Of a stretch of DNA of 64,000 bases, positions 32,660-44,800 are shown piece by piece. This DNA is from Durusdinium trenchii. Its lineage: Eukaryota > Sar > Dinophyceae > Suessiales > Symbiodiniaceae. The notes under the pieces were generated by a model. That model made no database searches. It had not been told where the DNA came from and worked only from the letters and a program-made list of their open reading frames with translations. Within the stretch, counting starts at the first letter, position 1. Each line of letters starts with the position of its first letter. The position numbers and the translations under genes were made by a program. The stretch covers positions 420,323 to 484,322 of the forward strand of contig CAXAMN010029027.1 in the NCBI GenBank assembly GCA_963970005.1, written 5' to 3'.

Positions 32660-33049
32660 ATAGGTTGCAGGTGTCATCATGGGTTGGTTTATGCTGTTAA
32701 ATATTATGTCTTACACCTTTGTGCGCGTGCATGTTCAGTAGGCCGTGTGACTGAGGGGTGCATTGGTGGGTGCCGATCTACACTTTGTACTTTTGCCAAC
32801 CTATTGTACCTGACTATTGTTCGTGAAATACTCTCTCTACAGTACAAGGTTCGATATCTCTTCCCCAAGAGAAAGAAGGGTGTGCTGTCAGTTGCGACTG
32901 CCAAACCTGTGGTTTCTGGTTATGTGTCCCTTCGCGCCCTTCGACTGCGCACAGCTCGTGCCCCATCTCCCCCACAGCTCAAGCCACGATGATGTGAATG
33001 GTGTCGGCACTGTAGATGCTGTAGCTGTGATCCGCGTAGGGCGAAGATT

Positions 33050-36000
33050 GAAACCCCGCGAAGGGGACGACGAGCGTCGTCAGTAACATGCTAAAGGAGA
33101 CACCCAGTAGCTGAGAAGCAGCAAAGCGTCGAGCTCGTTTTAAGCACGTCTTTGCGGCTGTAGGGGTGTCGGCCAACTTGACCTCGGCGAAAAAAACTAA
33201 CATCGACATCATGAGTGAAAGCCCAAGTCACTCGTTTGGTTGGAATTCAGTGTTCACAACTGTCACCTGGGATGAGATAGCGATTTACGAAGTCACAGCC
33301 TGACAGCTACAGGCCTACCGGCCTACCTTCCAACTGTCCAATTCAGCAAGGGAAGCAAGTGGGTTTTGAGGTCACGAAGGGGTGTCTTACCAGCAGAGTT
33401 GCGGTCTTCATCTGATCTCTTCGTCTCGGGCAAAACAAGTACTTACGCCCAGTCAAAACCGTTTCTCTGGGACAGTCGAACTATCCAACGTGCTCCGAAC
33501 AATCCTGCGATTGCAGTACAGTATAGTTGTCACCCTGCTTCAAGCATAGTATTTCCACCGACTGTCTGGCTTACCTGCCATCCTCCCATCTCCTCTCCAC
33601 TCGCTTAAGAATTTCTGCTTCAAGTGGCCGCACGTTGCAAGACACGGTGGAGGTCCAGCAAGGACTTGAAAAGTGAGCCAATGGCCAAGAAACTCGCCAA
33701 GATGTGGCAAACCCACACGCAGATCCCTGCCAAAATGCCCACTAGCCCCGCGTGCCAAACCCACGGAACGCTGCAGTAGCCTTCGCCTAGCACAAAGCAA
33801 CCGCAGAAGATGGACAGTGAGGTCATGGCCACCAAAGCACCACCGGCTTGGATCAGTAGAAAGGCACCAAAACAAAGGCTGCAGTACTTGCGATGAGAGC
33901 TCCTGGGTCTGAGGAAAGGACTTTGCTAAGAATCAATCAAGAAGGAATAGGACGCAAGACGCTACTAGGGTGGAGGCTACCGCTCTTCGCTTGGAGGCCA
34001 CCGCGGCCACCGTTACGTTGGAAGCTTCCAAGATCGGAGCTCCGAGGCGTCGGAGGTGGCTCCGTTGGTGGGACATTGGCTCGTTTTCCGCTGAGAATCC
34101 AATTGTTTTGCTAGGACATGGCTCGTTCTTTTGCTAGGACATGGCTATGAACAGGCAAGGCATCTTCCAAGAGCCCCTCTCTCTCTTCCCTCGTTTTTAT
34201 GATTTTCTGGTTTGGGCTGGAGAAATTGGGGTGATTATTCAAGGCAACAACCACGGGGTGTCACAGAACAGGAACACTCTCAGATCTAGACGCCATGGAA
34301 AGTGACAGCTTCACGCTCCCATGATCGGCTGGTTCACTTGAGGCAGGGCATCTATGTCCCACAATGATTTGCAAGAAAGGAAACAGAAGAAATATATGAA
34401 GAACTGAAAAGGATATAAAAGGCTGGATCTCCACCCCCCAACAAAAGCGTTGAGGCTCTGCTCCAGCTGCTGGAGGCGCCCAAAAATCAGCAGCTGCATC
34501 CACCAAAGAGCGATTAGGTAGAGGATCAGCCTGGATAAAACGAAAGTCCTGACATCATTGGGCCGGCGGTCCTTCCATGTCCCTGACCCAAACGAACCAA
34601 TTGTCACTGGGCTTGCATACAGGGTGGTCAGGATAGTGAAAACAGCCACGCCACTCTGTAGGTTACAAGAAAACGCGCTTCCATAAAAGGGAAGCAGCTT
34701 GGCTCAAAGCACCCTGACTCTCACAAAAGAAATCGGTCATTCTACTTCATCCTTCTTCATGGTGGGGGAGCCTCTCCTTCCTGCCAACATCAGGAAAAAA
34801 ACACTGCGATCTACCGAAGGTCAAGTGCCAGCCATCGCGGTCCAGGATGCCTCCAAAGCTACAGTCATCGGAGCGATCCAAAAGGCTGACGGGACCACAC
34901 AAGGATTGAAACCAATTCATCATCGCATAGCCTGAGTGCACTGGCCCAGCTACAGGAGGTTGGCCCAAACAATGGTCTGACTCTATCGCCATCTATAGAA
35001 TCTAGTGTCGTGTGTTTGGGATTTGGTTGACCTGGCTTGGCTTGAACAAGCTAGAGGGGTTGGGGGAGGGCGCAGCGCCTGGTGCCAAGACACCAAAAGG
35101 CTGCAAAATGCAAACAACAAAACATGTTATCAAAACCTAACCTAGCCATCAGAAGCCAACGAAATCCACGAGAACCAAAGCAAGCCGTCAAAAACCAAAC
35201 CCGCTCAAAGACCCCAGAGCCACACAAGCCAGCAAAAGCCTAAAAGAAACAGCCACCGCAGTCAAAAGCCACAAAAACCACCAAAAGCCAAGAGCCAAAA
35301 GGCAAACAAGCCAAAAGAAAACCCTCAGTCACAAGCTCTTTGTCAAAAACATCCCTCCAGGTCTCCAGTTGCAGACCGTGCATGCGCGGAAAACGTCGCC
35401 CGCTTCAGCAAGAAGGCTGCAACGCAGCCGGCACCAAGGCTCGCCACCATCAGACAAAGAAAAGAGATCTGGTCCAGCAAGGGGCACTTTGCCTCTGATC
35501 GAATCATCGGAAAGCAAGTGCCCAGGGACAAAAACATACACAAAAGAACAACCAGAATGGCCAGAAGGCAAGCCCAGCCCATACTTAATCAATGCCATTC
35601 CAGTCAAAAATAAAACGAACATAATGATAGGCACTTCCTCTGTACCGGCTCATGTAAAAAGCTACCGGGCTACCCTAGGCAAAAGCATTTTTTTTGCCAG
35701 GTTTCGGAGTGATAGAGATGCATTTGATTCCGAAATCTCTGCCGCTTCTGCTCTGAGTTGTCCTCAGGAAAGAGCAAAATTGAGGCGGTGATATTCACAG
35801 CGAACACCGCCAAGTAGGAAGAGGAGGATCCCAACCACTGCCAAGGCTTCATCCTGCCGAGCCGGATCCGCGGATCGGCTACTCTGAAGATGTTCTGTTC
35901 GAAAAGGATGTGACCAAATCAACTGGTTTGGATTCAAAGCATGTCCACAAGCCTCCAGTAGGACCAAATTATGGCCGAATAGTACTGGGGCTGGTTGGAA

Positions 36001-36193
36001 GTTCCGCGTGGTTCTCTTCATCAATCAAACACCATGACCGCGAGCGAATAAGCGAGAATATCAGATTGAACACATACCACACGAATTCATGTTGTCCTGT
36101 GGATGGACTGGGTGGACTTGGAAGAGGCCTCACTCGGAGTGTCTGAATCGGAATCGGCCATTCCCGCCATTCGGCTGCATAGGAAGCTGGCAT
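33050..36193 (-). CDS. Probable multi-pass membrane protein, several exons
   Basis: Minus-strand segments with strong hydrophobic helices: about 36193-35970 (FVWYVFNLIFSLIRSRSWCL), 35583 to about 35397 (LLAILVVLLCMFLSLGTCF, ISFLCLMVASLGAGCVAAFL), 34655 to about 34450 (VAVFTILTTLYASPV, LSRLILYLIALWWMQLLIF), 33878 to about 33650 (LCFGAFLLIQAGGALVAM, ICVWVCHILASFLAIGSLF) and about 33215-33050 (TMSMLVFFAEVKL, LLGVSFSMLLTTLVVPFAG). Acceptors CCTACAG at 34655 and CTGCAG at 33878 fit. Each exon carries one or two candidate transmembrane helices, so a channel- or transporter-like protein is likely, but no family is recognised. The start, stop and exact junctions are not established. Copia-1 lies immediately 3', possibly inside this gene. 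Confidence 0.4.
35150..35330. repeat. Degenerate AAAAGCC/CAAAAGCCA low-complexity tract
   Basis: Short A/C-rich phrases such as CAAAAGCC, AAGCCA and AAAACC recur irregularly. No fixed period was found. Confidence 0.5.
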
Positions 36194-36199
36194 CTACCA

Positions 36200-38486
36200 G
36201 GATTTTTCAGCCACAGTGGCTTCAAAGAACACTCCCAGCAGTGAAGGCGCGGTCGCTGGAGAATGGCTTCCAGCCTCTGTCGTGTCAACCTGACATGAAG
36301 AGAGTTATGTAAGTCCAAGTGTACTACAAATGTCAGCCCTCTTATACTAAAACTGAAACTATTGACAGCCAAGCAAAAAAACAAAAACAAAAACAAACAC
36401 CTGCGCAAGGTGTGACCCTGTTTATGGAGAAACGCCTCGCATCCCATGTGAAACATGCTGAGGTACCGGACCATAGCAAGTTTCATACTGCATACTGCTG
36501 GGTGTCGCAGCGGATCTGGCGGCGATGACCCCATCGAATGCCCTGAAGACGAAGACCTACAACCCTTCCACAGGGTATTACTGCGAAGTTGGAGGTCAGA
36601 ACCCAGAGCCCTAAACCTTGGCAGGTTGACCTCCTTGTACTATTCTGTTCATCTTCCGTGCTCAACCTGTGCCCGCCAGTTTGGACCCACAGCCATTTAC
36701 AGTAAGTGTTTCTCGACTTCCAGAAACCAAACCACCTCCCCAACCCATCTGACCATCATCTGACCCTTGCTGGTCGAAACCGAGCCCAACTGGGACCGTG
36801 GCCGGTTTGGAGGTCCACTCTTTAGACATGGTGTTCGACCCTCCAAGGTGGCAGCATCTGGCAGTGCCTGGGGATGGGCAAGCACTAACCCCCTCTACCT
36901 CAATTCATCCTCAAAAAACCATCATAGGCAACAAGAAACATCAAGAATCAAGAAACAAGCCTAATTAGGCTGGATGATGATGCTGGATGTCTAAGACTAT
37001 GCCAGCTGTGGCATAAGAAGACCCGAGCTCAGATCCGCTGGGGCGCCCCAACCGTCCATCTCATACCCCAACAGTCGCTCCCCACATCCGTAAGGGCACA
37101 GGTCATCACCTGCAGGCTGCCAAGGCTGCCAAGGGGACCAACACAGCGATGTTCGATCATCTTCATTCCACTTCCCCAGCCATCTCCAACCACTGGGCCC
37201 AACAAACCACCCCCTCATCGGAGACTTAATTCTTCCTGGAACATGTGGAAGATGGGAGGTTTGAGGCCGCATCTTCCAAACTGATCTGCTTCCGGCGTGC
37301 ATTTGCGGAAGTCTGCGAGTGGCAGGTCATGTCACCAGTTCCCTGATCAAAGTCGAAGACATCACTTGGGAAAGCTAAACCATTCCATGCCACCCCAAAT
37401 TAAATGAGCGAGGTGACACCAATGCATTTGGCCTTCACCATCCACCCTGCAAATCCCCAGGCGTGCTCAAATCAACAAGCAAGCAGCCCTTTGCGTTGAC
37501 CAAGTGCTCAAATAGCAGCCAAATCTTAGGTACATCGGCAATTCCATTACCAGTAAAAGTGAATGATGATAGTTAGCAAATTGCATCTCAAAAACAACAT
37601 GATACACTAAGTTCTACATATTTTACATATTTTATCCGACCATTGCTGGCTTACTGGGACACGCCCTAATCAAAAATCCACCTAAGAATTGCTGGAACCT
37701 CTGGAGCCCTCGAGTTGCCCGAGCTTGGCGCCTACCCATCGCCCCAAGCTTGGCTGTTTGAGAGCCAAGCGGCGGTTGGGGCATTCAAAGGTAAAATGCT
37801 TCTTTGCATCCTGGCCATGAGGCTGGAGCATACAACTTGGAAAGCGCATGATACAGCATTGCGCATGGCAGCCAGGCATGGCCGTGATTTCGCTGGTCTA
37901 CCCAGAGTCTACCAGCTACGAACTCCCTGGGGGACGCTCAAACATTTCGGTCATGAGAAAAACCTGCCATTTGTATCCATTTATTGGCCTTTGGTCTTGG
38001 CGAGGGTCAAGACCAGGACATCAAAGACCCCTTGGCCTACGGGGCCTACGGTTCTGTGAAATCCAGATGACCCCATCAAGATCATCAAGTATCCACCAAA
38101 AGTCCCAGGGGCAGTCACTTCATGGGGGCTCTGTGCTCTGGCGTTCACTATTTTCTTGGTCCCCCAATTTGAGAGTGGGCACGGTTTCCAATACATGTTG
38201 AAAGGGATGTATTACTTAATTATGCATAGAAAGAAGTGTTTCTATCATACCTGATTATCATAGAAAAAAGTTTTCTATCATAGAATGAAGATTATATTGA
38301 ACGGGATGTTACTGTTCTATCTATTTGGGGAAAATATGCTCAACTCACCTGGACTTCTTGGTGATCATTGTTGGAGAACCAGACCACTTGTTGGTGCCGG
38401 TCTGAGGGCCAGCCGGTCTGAAGCAAGTGACGCGCACACATGGGTATAATATGGTAAAATATAATGAATAACTACAATGTATTATA
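36200..38486. other. Mostly unassigned sequence left of Copia-2
   Basis: One minus-strand stretch, about 37230-37020, reads WLGKWNEDDRTSLCW and LCPYGCGERLLGYEMDG and could be an exon, but no family is recognised. Approaching Copia-2 (38210-38490) the DNA becomes AT-rich. Confidence 0.35.
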
Positions 38487-38491
38487 GATAT
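38487..38491. repeat. Copia-2 target site duplication, left
   Basis: GATAT, matched by 47162-47166. The insertion landed in AT-rich DNA. Confidence 0.95.
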
Positions 38492-38693
38492 TGTGAAATT
38501 GCCCTTGGAGTGCATTTCTTGTCAGGTGTCCTCACGTGGCCATATTGGCTGAAGGCCTTGAGCCGTTGTTCGGCTTGATCGGAAAAGGCGCGTGCCGCTA
38601 TGTCGTGAGGTCTAGTGACCTAGGACCGGTTGCAGTTGATTGTGATCTACATTGACATTGAGTTGTTGGGTATTTGCTGCTACCAGTTCCGCA
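38492..38693 (+). repeat. Copia-2 5' LTR, 202 bp
   Basis: It starts TGTGAAATTGCCC and ends ACCAGTTCCGCA. It is identical by eye to 46960-47161. The LTR end TCCGCA is shared with Copia-1. Confidence 0.96.
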
Positions 38694-38725
38694 TGGTAGC
38701 GGAGCCCCGCTCCAAGGGGCTACCG
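38694..38725 (+). promoter_or_regulatory. Copia-2 primer-binding site and hairpin
   Basis: TGGTAGCGGAGCC follows the LTR with no gap and is the same 13 bases as in Copia-1. A hairpin, AGCCCC (38703-38708) with GGGGCT (38716-38721), overlaps it. Confidence 0.75.
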
Positions 38726-38838
38726 TTGACCACCAGTTGTTGACAAGAGTTGTTGGCAGTTGTTGGTGTGGTGCGACCATCCTGGTCGCCAGTGTGCAGT
38801 GACACAGGTCACTGATCCAACAGGATCATTCTGATCCA

Positions 38839-41800
38839 ATGGAGTCGAAGGACCAGTCCTTCTACTCTTTGAGCTTTGATGGCAAGCCCGCGTCGTACCG
38901 CGAGTTCAGAAGAAAGACAATCCTTGCAGTCGCAAGCCTGGAATCAAAGCATGTGCACTTAGCTGGACCTCGCCTCCTCGCTCGCCTCACTGGTGAAGCC
39001 TACAGGGCAACAGAACATCTGAATGTTTCAGAGTTGAGACAAGAAGATGGCTGGACAAAGGTGATTCGTGCGTTGGATGCTCACTACCAGTTTCTGCCTG
39101 AGACAGAAATGCATGATGCTGTTGATTCATTTCTCTTTGACCTCAAAAGACGTCCACACGAGGGTGCAACAAGTTTTGCTTCGCGTTTCAAGACAGCATT
39201 GGCGCGTGTTCAAACTTTGATTGCACAAGAACGTGAGACGCTCAAGGTCAAACGGAGACGACAGGGGAAAGGTCCCAAAGATGCTGTCCATGATCCTCCG
39301 AGCAGTGTCGAACCGACAGATGAAGAAACCTATGATGAGGACATTCATGGACGCTTCTTTGAGAGCCTTCACCGTCAGCCTCCGGCTGGCCCTGCCGCGT
39401 CAGCTGCAGGTGCAAGACCGGCCTCAGCACCGGGTGAACACGAGCGAGAGGAACCACCTCCTCCCGCCGATGCTGAGGTACACACGGAGCCTGCACGAAG
39501 CAGGCCGGCTTCAACGACAAGTTCAAAGAGAAAGGCAGAATCCAAAGGTACTCAAGCTGCTGATGAAGAAAAAGACCGATTGAAGATGGAACAAATGCTG
39601 GGCAACATTGAAAAAGGTCACCTCAAGCCGAAGCCTATTTTCCCACAGACAGTGTTGGGGCATTTGTTCATGAAGAAGTTTGGGCTTTCACGTGAACAGA
39701 AAGCTCAGGTGATCCGTGCAACAGGTGGCTCAGCTCGGTTCCAGGATGTGGAGAAGATCCTCCGTGCCTCAGACATGGAAGAGTCACGTTCCAATCCGGA
39801 GAACCGTCGCTTCGATACACGTCGTCCACATCCTCCTCCACGACGGCGTGACACCTTTGTAGCACAGGCCGCAGTTCCAGAAGGAGATTCATTAGGACTT
39901 GAAGACATAGAAGAGCTCGCACTCTGCAGTGAATCTGGTTCAGAAGAAGCGTTGGTCGCCGACGGAGACGGCGATGAACAAGCCGTGGATTCAGAGCTGG
40001 AAGCTGAGCTGCAGGAAGTGTACGAGGTCAAACAAAAGGCCAAAAAGGACTTCAAGAAGTCGTTCAAAACATACAAAGAGACACGAAAGAAAGTGAGAGA
40101 GTTGAAAAGAGCAAGACAGCCTTATTTCCCAGTGGTGGCCATACAGCCAGAATCAGGAGGTCCACCATCGGGGACAGGGACAAGCACATCGTCGCAGATG
40201 CCGGCAAAACAATCCTTTCGTTATGACAAGTCCGGACAGAATAGTCGAGGGGGGCCCAAGGCCTTTCCTCGCAAGAAACCGGAAGTTCGTCCGAGACGCG
40301 AGGATGCCAATTTTGCAGAAGCTGGGTATGTCACAGAATTCAACTACATGATCAACGAGGGACAGCCTTTGGAGATTCTTTTAGCATCAATACCATTGGG
40401 TTGTGTGATCATTGATACAGGTTGTACAACGTCAGTTGTTGGTCGGGAAACAGCACAAGAGTTAACAGCCATGATGAAGCAATATGGTTTTCCCTTGCCT
40501 GTTGATGTTGAATTGCCGCCAGTAGAGCTCCGAGGTTTTTCTGGAGAAAAGACCACAACCACCTCAGGTCTGAAGTGGACAGTCAAACTGGGATCTCTCT
40601 GGGGCACAGTGACAACATATGTCATCGAGGGCCGAACACCGTTTTTGCTCTCACGCCGTGTGCTTGAAGGAATGCAAGCAACTCTTGATCTTGGTGCCGG
40701 AACCATTTCGAGTGAGAAGCATCACATGTCCGCAGTACCTCTCAAGCGTGCCGCAAATGGCCATTTGTTGCTGCCGATCTGTGAATTCCCCTCGGAATAC
40801 CAAGCGGAGGAAGCTGCCTTTGCAGGCACGACCGTGCCATCAGAGGAAGCTGCCGTCGCCGGCACGCCCGTGCCATCAAAGCCAAGCCTGACAGCCATGA
40901 GTCAGGTTACCAATGAGCCCAATGCACCATGTGCACCATCCGCAAGGCACAGTGAAGAGCCTAAACAAAAGAAACAGTTAAAAACGTCATCTAGAGATAG
41001 AATCTTGAGCCGAAAGAAAGCTTTGCAACACATTGTGAAAAACACTAGGCAAGGTATCGTGAACATGAGTCGTTTTCACGAAGAACTGAAAATAGTGTTT
41101 GGGGATAGAGCTCATGAGTGCAAACAGTGTTTCGTTGCTTATAGGCCTCGACTAGAGCATATTCCGGAAGATGCAATGCATCAGCCGTATCTAAGAGCTG
41201 TTGCAACCCTTTCGACAGAAGGAATCCTTGAAATATCCCCGTGGATTCACCGCGCTCCAGGCCGAGAGAGACAACGTGTCGGCCAGACCAATGTGGCCGT
41301 GTATGCATTCATTCCAGTGGAGCAGCCACCACCGCCTGAGCCTCATCCTGAGCAGGATCACCCCGCCTGCCTGTGTTGCAGTGAGCATTGTGTAGAGGGT
41401 GAAATAAATATGGTAAAAGACTACAACCCTAATCTCCAGACAGTGTATGAAGAAACGGACTGGGTGGATGTAGGTCAGAAACCCATAAATAAGCCAACTA
41501 CACACAAGCTCCTTGGCCAGATCGGTTCACTGCGTCAGGTCAATGCCAAACTGATCTTATCACGTATGTCCCAGGAGAAACATGTCATAAAAGAAGAACT
41601 AAGGGATTGGTTGAAAGATCAAGCTTGGAAACTGGATGCCGATGTTTCAATGATTGAAGTGTTCACTGGAAAGGCACCTCTTTCGAAACATGTGCACCAA
41701 GCCACAAATAAACCATGCATTACATTAGGTTGGGACTATGGACAGGACTTTGATAGACTCACCGACCGAAAAATGCTTTTGTACTTGTTGGCAACCGTTC

Positions 41801-44800
41801 GTGCGCCGCATGTTTGGTTTTCGTTTCCATGTGGATGTTGGGGACCATGGAGTCGGTTCAACATGGCAAAAGGACCTGAGCAGCGAGATAGGATTTTGCA
41901 GAAGAGGCAGACCGCCAAACGGCACCTCCGAGCGGTGTCTGAAGCCTGGCATTTGCAACAATTGTTGGGAGGGCACTGTCATGCTGAAAACCCGTACACA
42001 TCGGAAGCATGGGGGCAACTGAGTTTGGGTAGGGTGCATGATGTACGAATAGACATGTGCAGCCTGGGTATGAGATGTCCCAAAACTAATCTGCCTGTGC
42101 TGAAACCAACCCGCGTAATCACAACTATGGATGAAATGGCAGAATGTTTGGTGAAATGCAGGTGTGATCACAAACACACCCATGCCCACCTTGAAGGGAA
42201 CTACAAGGGTCGTAATCTTTCCTCCTGGTGTGAAACATACCCATCCAAGTTTTGCAGAACTCTTGCAAGCGTGCTAAGTGCCTGGCAGCCTGTAAGACCT
42301 CCGATAGAGGATGTGTTTGCTGCAGAGGATGCCGATTCGGATGTCGAGATGCAACCAATCGGAGATGTCGCCCCAGACCTTGGGAGCCCAGTTGTTGTGC
42401 CAGCCAGACAACGTCCTGCAAGAATAAAAGCAATTGTGAATAAGCTGCACATAAACACTGGCCATGCATCTCCAGAACAGATGCTTCGACTTGCCAAGCG
42501 ATGTCAGTCATCCCAAGAGCTGCAGCGAGCCATTCGCGATTTCAAATGTCCAGTCTGCGAAGAGCTCAAGGTCCCAGTGACTAGGAGGCAAGCCACTATG
42601 CCACATGCAGAAAAGCCCAATGAAATTGTAGGAGTTGACTATGTCCAGGTTGAACTAAAACGTGAAGATAGTAATGGACAGGTCATTGAAGATAAGTACA
42701 ATGTTCTGACATGTGTATGTCTTGCCACAGGGTTTGCGCAACAAATCATTGTTGAAAAAGGTTACAAGCTTCGTTCAGCTTTCCATGATGTTTGGGGAAG
42801 ACCATATGGAGTTCCAAAAGTTGTGTACATGGATCCCACCTGGTCCAACATCAGTAAGGAATTTCAAGAATATCTTGCGCAGAACAACATACAGTTGCTG
42901 TTGGCCGCCGCCGAGTCTCACTGGCAACTTGGATTGGTCGAGGTCACCAATAAAGTGCTTCGAAATATGGCACAAAAAGTGTGGAAGACGACTAGAAGAC
43001 CAGCCCGGGAAGTCATAGAGACCTGTAGTAGTGTTCGTAATGAACAGCTTCGTAGATGTGGATTCTCACCAGCGCAATGGTTTCTCGGTCAGGACAGCCG
43101 GCACGTAGGCATGTTGATGGATCTGGATGAACAACAAAACATCGCAGTAGCATCCCAAATCATCGAAGATCCCGACTTCTATGCAAAAGTTCGTTTGAGA
43201 GAAGCCGCATGTGAAGCTTTTCACAAAGAACATGCGAAAGATATCTGGAGACGTGCCTTAGCAGGTCGCAACCGACCGATGCGAGGACCATATTGTGCTG
43301 GACAGCTGGTGTACATCTTTCGTAGAACTGCCAGAGGCCTTCTGTCTACACGTCATGGGGTATGGCTAGGACCAGGTAGAGTCATTGGAACGGAAAGCTC
43401 CAAGAATAGCCCAATACCTCGAATAGTGTGGGTTAGCTTCAATGGGTATTTGTATCGATGTTCACCAGAAGGACTTAGGCCAGTTCCTGAAGACGAAGCA
43501 GAGTTTCGTAGGCTTGCTCGTGATCTTTCTGAAGGTCGCCTCGAACCGGATGTCGAGCAAGCAGAACAGTCTCTGTCAAGTCGCAATGGACTGTGGAAGG
43601 ATCTGACCACCGATCTTCCTGGACCCGAGGACTTCGATCTTGAAGAAGATAGACTCGAAGAACCCATAGATCATCAACCCCCGGATTATGACGAAGAGGG
43701 CGGACCCCGCAAGATCCGTCGTAGGTATGATAGGTCCCAGGAGTATTGGATTCGTAGGTCAGAGGGCGCACCACCTCTAGGAGCCCTTCATGAAGGAGAA
43801 CAACCAGTGATTGTAGGCATGAAACATGATCGTGACAGCCTGGACCCAGAGGACGAACCCAGTGCAAAAAGACATGTGACTGTCAACAGTGAAGCAGAAG
43901 AAATCGAATATGAGCCATCGATCCCGGGTTCGCCAGTCCATCAATCCGCGGATGAGCCGATGTCTGATCGCACTGATCGCACAGATGCCGAAGCCTCTGA
44001 TAGCCAGAATGCAGATGATCTCGATCAGGATGGCAATCCCGCAGAGCAAAGCCAAGAATCACATCTGCCGTCTGCAGAGGAAGCCACCCGTAACCTAGAA
44101 TTAGCCCAGAATAGTCCTATCCCAATAGAAGATGACGATGATGAACTGATAGCAGAGGAAGTGACTCACTATAAACCGTCCAGAGTGCCAAAGCATGAGG
44201 AAATCTTGGAAGTTTCTTTAAACATCACACCTGATGACATCACGGATAACCATTTGTTTTTGTGGAACATACTTGAAGAATGTTTTCTTGTGGCTAAAAC
44301 AAAGGCAAAACAACGTCGCGTCGAGGTGAACTATCGTAAACTGAGTCCAGAAGATAAGAAACTCTTCGATAAAGCCATGCAAAAAGAATGGCAGTCATGG
44401 ATCGACAACAGGGTCACCTCTCTTTGCAAATCAAGGGGAATTCCACGAGAGAAAATCATTCGTGCTCGTTGGGTATTGGTTTGGAAAAAGTCATCCGACC
44501 CCGATGATAGGTCAAAAACCCCCAAGGCTAGATTGGTACTCGTGGGATGGCAAGATCCGTGTTTGGGCCAAATAGCTACAGACTCACCTACTTTGAAGAA
44601 AAAGTCCAAAAACCTGGTGTTATCCATTTGCGCCGCCAAAAAGTGGAAACTTTGGGGAGCAGATATCAAAACAGCATTTCTTTCCGGAGACCCTTCCGAT
44701 CGAGAGCTGTATTTCCGCCCGCCTCCTCAGATCAAAGAGTGGATGGATCTCACAGATGAGGACCTCTTCAAACTAGAAAAGGCTGCCTATGGGTTAGCCG

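Noticed and set aside
34690..34710. AGCAGCTTGGCTCAAAG, resembling the end of the dinoflagellate spliced leader
   Set aside because: Only about 10 bases match, and the leader's upstream CCGTAGCCATTT part is absent; chance is likely.
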